A stretch of DNA of 45,592 bases from Streptomyces alboflavus (GTDB taxonomy: Bacteria; Actinomycetota; Actinomycetes; Streptomycetales; Streptomycetaceae). Of the stretch, positions 42,022-45,592 are shown piece by piece (position 1 is the first letter of the stretch; each line of letters opens with the position of its first letter). Under the pieces are notes generated by a model, which had not been told where the DNA came from, searched no databases, and saw only the letters and a program-made list of their open reading frames with translations. The translations under genes were made by a program, and so were the position numbers. The DNA lies in contig NZ_JNXT01000064.1 in assembly GCF_000716675.1 (NCBI RefSeq), positions 1-45,592 on the forward strand, written 5' to 3'.

Positions 42022-44184
42022 ATGCTTCCCGCCGCCCCGCAGCAGGCTCCCCCGGCGCCCGAGAGCCAGTCGTCCGGGCGCAGTCCCGAGAGCCGTCACG
42101 GCCACCGGCGCGTCCGCCCCGGCGGCCTCGTCGATCCCGTGCAGGTCCTGAAGTCGTTCCCCGACGCGCTGCACAAGCTGCGCCCGCGGGCGCTGGTCAA
42201 GAACCCCGTGCTGTTCGTGGTGGGCTGCGGCGCGGTGATCACGACGGGGACCGCGGTGTTCGAACCGTCGGTGTTCTCGTGGCTCATCAGCGTCTGGCTG
42301 TGGCTGACCCTCGTCTTCGCCAACCTCGCGGAGGCGGTGGCGGAGGGCCGGGGCAAGGCGCAGGCGCTCGCGCTGCGCAGGGCGCGCACGGACACGGTCG
42401 CCCTGCGGCTGCGGCACAACTGGCGGGTGGGCACGGACCTGCGGGACGCGGACACCGAGGCGGTGGCCGCGACCGAGCTGCGGCCCTTCGACTTCGTCCT
42501 GGTCGAGGCGGGCGAGCTGATCCCGGCCGACGGCGACGTGGTCGACGGGGTCGCGGCGGTCGACGAGTCCGCGGTCACGGGTGAGTCGGCGCCGGTCATC
42601 CGGGAGTCGGGCGGTGACCGCAGCGGTGTCACGGGCGGTACGACGGTGCTGTCCGACCGGATCGTCGTCCGGGTGACGTCGCGCGCCGGGCACTCCTTCC
42701 TGGACCGGATGATCTCCCTCGTCGAGGGCGCGTCCCGGCAGAAGACGCCGAACGAGATAGCCCTCAACATCCTGCTCGCGGCGCTCACCATCGTGTTCGT
42801 GCTGGTCGTCGTGAGCCTGCAGTCGATGGCTTCGTACGCGGACGCGGCGCAGCCCACGACCGTGCTCGTCGCGCTCCTCGTGACGCTGATCCCGACGACG
42901 ATCGGCGCGCTCCTCTCCGCCATCGGCATCGCGGGCATGGACCGCCTCGTGCAGCGCAACGTGCTCGCCATGTCAGGCCGCGCCGTCGAGGCCGCGGGCG
43001 ACGTGAACACGCTGCTGCTCGACAAGACCGGCACCATCACCCTCGGCAACCGCGAGGCGGACGCCTTCATGCCGCTGCCCGGCGTCGACGAACTGCACCT
43101 GGCGGACGCCGCCCAGCTGTCGTCGCTGGCCGACGAGACGCCCGAGGGCCGCTCCATCGTCGTGCACGCCAAGAAGAAGTACGGCCTGCGCGCGCCGGCG
43201 CAGGGCGAGCTGGCCCACGCGCAGTTCGTGGAGTTCACCGCGCGGACCCGGATGAGCGGCATCGACCTGCGCTGGGACAACGGCGCCGCCTGCACCATCC
43301 GCAAGGGCGCCGCCGCCCAGATCATCACCTGGGTGGAGCTGCGCGGCGGCCAGGTCCCGCCGCAGGCACGGATGTTCGCCGACTCCGTGGCCGCGGCCGG
43401 CGGGACTCCGCTGCTTGTCGCCGTGCACGACTGGGACGGGCCGCGGGTGCTCGGCGTGGTCCAGCTCAGGGACGTGGTGAAGGACGGCATCCGGGAGCGG
43501 TTCGCCGAACTGCGCCGCATGGGCATCCGCACCGTCATGATCACCGGTGACAACGCGCTCACGGCACGCGCCATCGCCCGGGAGGCGGGCGTGGACGACT
43601 TCCTCGCGGAGGCCACGCCCGAGGACAAGCTCACCCTGATCAAGCAGGAGCAGGAGGGCGGCAGGCTGGTCGCGATGACGGGCGACGGCACCAACGACGC
43701 GCCCGCGCTCGCGCAGGCCGACGTCGGCGTGGCCATGAACACCGGTACCTCGGCCGCCAAGGAGGCCGGGAACATGGTGGACCTCGACTCCAACCCGACC
43801 AAGCTCATCGAGATCGTGGAGATCGGCAAGCAACTCCTCATCACCCGGGGCGCCCTGACGACCTTCTCGATCACCAACGACGTCGCGAAGTACTTCGCGA
43901 TCATCCCGGCGATGTTCGCGGGGGCCTATCCGGGCCTCGAATCCCTGAACATCATGGGCCTGCACAGCCCCAAGTCGGCGATCACCTCGGCGATCATCTT
44001 CAACGCCCTCATCATCGTCGCGCTGATCCCCCTCGCCCTGCGCGGCGTGCGCTACACGCCCGCGTCCGCGCACGATCTGCTGCGGCGCAACCTCGCGGTG
44101 TACGGACTCGGCGGGCTCGTGCTGCCCTTCCTCGGCATCAAGCTGATCGACCTGGTGGTGTCGACGATCCCGGGCCTCAGCTGA
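42022..44184 (+). CDS. kdpB: K+-transporting P-type ATPase, KdpB subunit, without partners
   Basis: KdpB is the ATP-hydrolysing subunit of the high-affinity KdpFABC pump. The 720-residue protein is intact: TGES (186-189, actuator), [13 protein letters not shown] in helix 4-5, phosphorylation Asp334 in DKTGTIT, the nucleotide-binding domain, and [10 protein letters not shown] and [22 protein letters not shown] in the P-domain. The N-terminal 35 residues are polar and basic. KdpA, the K+ channel subunit, and KdpC and KdpF are absent on both sides. A terminator follows at once. Either partners are encoded elsewhere or this subunit has lost or changed its role; all its motifs being intact argues against long decay. 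Confidence 0.95.
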   Translation: MLPAAPQQAPPAPESQSSGRSPESRHGHRRVRPGGLVDPVQVLKSFPDALHKLRPRALVKNPVLFVVGCGAVITTGTAVFEPSVFSWLISVWLWLTLVFANLAEAVAEGRGKAQALALRRARTDTVALRLRHNWRVGTDLRDADTEAVAATELRPFDFVLVEAGELIPADGDVVDGVAAVDESAVTGESAPVIRESGGDRSGVTGGTTVLSDRIVVRVTSRAGHSFLDRMISLVEGASRQKTPNEIALNILLAALTIVFVLVVVSLQSMASYADAAQPTTVLVALLVTLIPTTIGALLSAIGIAGMDRLVQRNVLAMSGRAVEAAGDVNTLLLDKTGTITLGNREADAFMPLPGVDELHLADAAQLSSLADETPEGRSIVVHAKKKYGLRAPAQGELAHAQFVEFTARTRMSGIDLRWDNGAACTIRKGAAAQIITWVELRGGQVPPQARMFADSVAAAGGTPLLVAVHDWDGPRVLGVVQLRDVVKDGIRERFAELRRMGIRTVMITGDNALTARAIAREAGVDDFLAEATPEDKLTLIKQEQEGGRLVAMTGDGTNDAPALAQADVGVAMNTGTSAAKEAGNMVDLDSNPTKLIEIVEIGKQLLITRGALTTFSITNDVAKYFAIIPAMFAGAYPGLESLNIMGLHSPKSAITSAIIFNALIIVALIPLALRGVRYTPASAHDLLRRNLAVYGLGGLVLPFLGIKLIDLVVSTIPGLS

Positions 44185-44252
44185 CGCACACCTGGGACCC
44201 GCACCCCGAGCCGCGCACCCTGGTGGGAGACCTCGCATCAGGGCCCCGTCAA

Positions 44253-44289
44253 GGCCTGTGAGCAGCGCTTGAAGCGCAGCTCACAGGCC
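44253..44289 (+). terminator. Near-perfect long hairpin terminator
   Basis: GGCCTGTGAGC (44253-44263) pairs with GCTCACAGGCC (44279-44289), and inside it GCGCTT pairs with AAGCGC; only one A-A mismatch interrupts the stem. It ends kdpB. Confidence 0.9.
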
Positions 44290-44511
44290 AGTTAGATGGT
44301 CGACGTGAACTGCTTCGTGCGCCATGACGACCGGCCGCCTCATACGGCGGTGCCGGTCTCGCGCCCTGTTCACAGCACGGTGCGCTGACGCCGCACCGCA
44401 CCCTCCTCCGCCGTGACCGGCGCTCCTGACGAGCGCGCACGGCCCTTTCGTATCGCGTGCCCCAAGCCCCCACCAGGGCTTGCCCGGCATGCCTTCACCA
44501 CAGGATCAGAC
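44290..44511. other. Spacer before the SDR gene
   Basis: No gene is seen. A small hairpin CCGCC-TCATAC-GGCGG lies at 44335-44350. The SDR promoter should be in the last 100 bp but no clear -10/-35 pair stands out. There is no trace of kdpC. Confidence 0.5.
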
Positions 44512-45321
44512 ATGTCTTCTGCCTCTCTGTCCGGGCGCACCGCGCTCGTCACCGGAGCCACCTCCGGCATCGGCTACGAGACCGCGCGCCTCCTCGCCGA
44601 GCGCGGCGTCACCGTGCTCGTGCACGGACGCACCGCCGACGAGGCCCAGGCCGCCGTCGACAGGCTCATCGCCATGGCCGGCGTCGACGCCTCGAAGCTG
44701 CGGGCCCTGGGCGCCGACTTCACCCATCTGGAGGAAGTCGAGCAGCTCGCCGAGCGCGTCGTCGCCGAGCACCCGCACCTGGACGTCCTGGTGAACAACG
44801 CGGGCATGGCCGCGCCGGAGCGCCACACCATCACGGCCGACGGCAACGAGATCGCCTTCCAGGTGAACTTCCTCGCCCACTTCCTCCTCACGGGCCTCCT
44901 CGAGCCGTCCCTCACCAGCGAGCCCGGCGGCCGCGTCGTCAACGTCTCCTCGTCGCTGCACCGCACCGCGTCCATCCAGTGGAGCGACCCCAACCGCGCC
45001 CGCCGCTACTCCCGCCTGGCCGCCTACGCCCAGTCGCAGCTCGCCCTCACCGTCTTCGCCGCCGACCCGCGCGTGACCGCCGTGTCCGTGCACCCCGGCG
45101 TGTGCGACACCGCGCTCCTGTCGCTGTACGCCAACGAGGGCACGTCGGCCGCCGAGGGCGCCGGGCACGTGGTGCGTCTGTGCGACCCGGCCACCGAGAT
45201 CGTCAACGGCGCGTACTACGACCGTTCCGAGCGGGTCGAGCCGGCCGCGGCCGCCCTGGAGGACCGCACCGTCAAGCGCCTGAACAAGCTCGCCGCCCTG
45301 CTGGTCGGCCACAACTCTTGA
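44512..45321 (+). CDS. Short-chain dehydrogenase/reductase with an altered active site
   Basis: A 269-residue SDR. The cofactor loop is TGATSGIG (14-21), NNAG is at 95-98 and VNVSSS at 143-148 supplies the Ser. The catalytic YxxxK appears as Tyr172-Ala-Gln-Ser-Gln176 (YAQSQ), so the Lys is Gln. The layout is retinol-dehydrogenase-like. The change should impair hydride transfer, so the protein may be inactive, use another Lys, or act by binding. AGGAT precedes the ATG. The bL37-like gene follows 17 nt after the stop and may be co-transcribed. Confidence 0.88.
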   Translation: MSSASLSGRTALVTGATSGIGYETARLLAERGVTVLVHGRTADEAQAAVDRLIAMAGVDASKLRALGADFTHLEEVEQLAERVVAEHPHLDVLVNNAGMAAPERHTITADGNEIAFQVNFLAHFLLTGLLEPSLTSEPGGRVVNVSSSLHRTASIQWSDPNRARRYSRLAAYAQSQLALTVFAADPRVTAVSVHPGVCDTALLSLYANEGTSAAEGAGHVVRLCDPATEIVNGAYYDRSERVEPAAAALEDRTVKRLNKLAALLVGHNS

Positions 45322-45338
45322 AGGGGTCGAACGCCGAG

Positions 45339-45416
45339 ATGTCCAAGCGCGAACGCAAGAAGAGGGCCCGCCGCAAGAAGAAGGCCAACCACGGCGGCAA
45401 GGCGGGTCAGGGCTAA
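45339..45416 (+). CDS. 25-residue bL37-like ribosomal protein
   Basis: A very basic peptide, MSKRERKKRARRKKKANHGG then KAGQG. It shares the length, the Arg/Lys-rich body and the KKKANHG motif with bL37, the small actinobacterial 50S protein (the common form ends ANHGKRPN). Here the tail after ANHG differs. It may be a paralogue for special conditions. The ribosome-binding site is GAAGGGG, rather far from the ATG. A strong terminator follows 15 nt after the stop. Confidence 0.8.
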   Translation: MSKRERKKRARRKKKANHGGKAGQG

Positions 45417-45431
45417 TCTGCCGCCACACGG

Positions 45432-45472
45432 TCAGCGGTGCGGACCTCCCGATCCGGAGGACGCACCGCTGA
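45432..45472 (+). terminator. Two-part hairpin terminator
   Basis: TCAGCGGTGCG (45432-45442) pairs with CGCACCGCTGA (45462-45472), and within it CCTCC (45445-45449) pairs with GGAGG (45456-45460). Confidence 0.9.
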
Positions 45473-45519
45473 TCTCGTGGCATCCCGGCACCGACCCCGC
45501 CCCACGCACCGCGCCCGGA

Positions 45520-45567
45520 CGACCGTCGCACCACCCCCTCCAGTCGACCGTCGCACCACCCCCTCCA
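45520..45567. repeat. 23-bp direct repeat at the window end
   Basis: CGACCGTCGCACCACCCCCT plus CCA occurs at 45520 and 45545, identical and 2 bp apart. No gene is seen in 45473-45592. Confidence 0.88.
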
Positions 45568-45592
45568 CCAGCCCCCCAACGCCCACCCACCC

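Overview
The window is actinobacterial chromosome, almost certainly Streptomyces. GC is very high with strong G/C bias at third codon positions. GTG and TTG starts are frequent, several mRNAs look leaderless, and rare TTA codons occur in only two genes. Markers such as DUF397, XRE-DUF5753, DUF6328 and SAV_915 proteins and a bL37-like peptide fit the same group. I see no tRNA, rRNA, CRISPR array, IS element or prophage block.

Layout. 1-3073 (minus): urease operon ureA-ureB-ureC-ureF, in which ureF has been partly duplicated in tandem. 3271-5055: a TetR repressor divergent from a membrane protein, with paired operators between. 5162-6552: an orphan Phd/YefM antitoxin, then a ClpP paralogue lacking the catalytic His and a small coupled gene. 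6553-7817: a long leader ending in a c-di-AMP (ydaO-type) riboswitch in front of an NlpC/P60 cell-wall hydrolase. 7921-12031: DUF6328 protein, divergent LysE exporter and LysR, and an HATPase / XRE-DUF5753 / DUF397 trio in which the XRE gene carries two TTA codons. 12089-16635: biotin locus, bioF divergent from bioB-bioA-bioD. 16647-18716: intergenic repeats, a methyltransferase, a VOC protein and a Fic-like/ribbon-helix-helix toxin-antitoxin pair.

18887-26009: MacB-type ABC ATPase plus a large FtsX permease, an F420-type LLM oxidoreductase, and two overlapping DUF21-CBS (CorC/HlyC) proteins. 26058-29138: a small r1t-type holin, LysR divergent from a maleylpyruvate-isomerase-like protein, and a GDSL hydrolase. 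29158-33149: a minus-strand operon MFS exporter - carotenoid oxygenase - SRPBCC protein, preceded by its TetR gene; matching palindromes lie in front of both. 33355-39076: purB, DedA, a two-component system (HisKA_3 kinase and LuxR-type regulator) preceded by three evenly spaced inverted repeats, and a lysA-type decarboxylase.

39077-45592 is the most rearranged part. It holds minisatellites, a SAV_915 gene that looks frameshifted at a G6 tract, a 32-codon stump of an endonuclease/exonuclease/phosphatase gene, a kdpE with a TTA codon, 655 bp of non-coding DNA with TTGACG direct repeats and a three-tier hairpin, and an intact kdpB. No kdpA, kdpC, kdpD or kdpF is present. A strong terminator, an SDR protein and a 25-codon bL37-like gene follow.

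The clearest leads are the orphan kdpB/kdpE island with its structured leader, the ureF tandem duplication, the His-less ClpP, the triple operator of the two-component system, and the TTA (bldA) link to kdpE and the XRE regulator.
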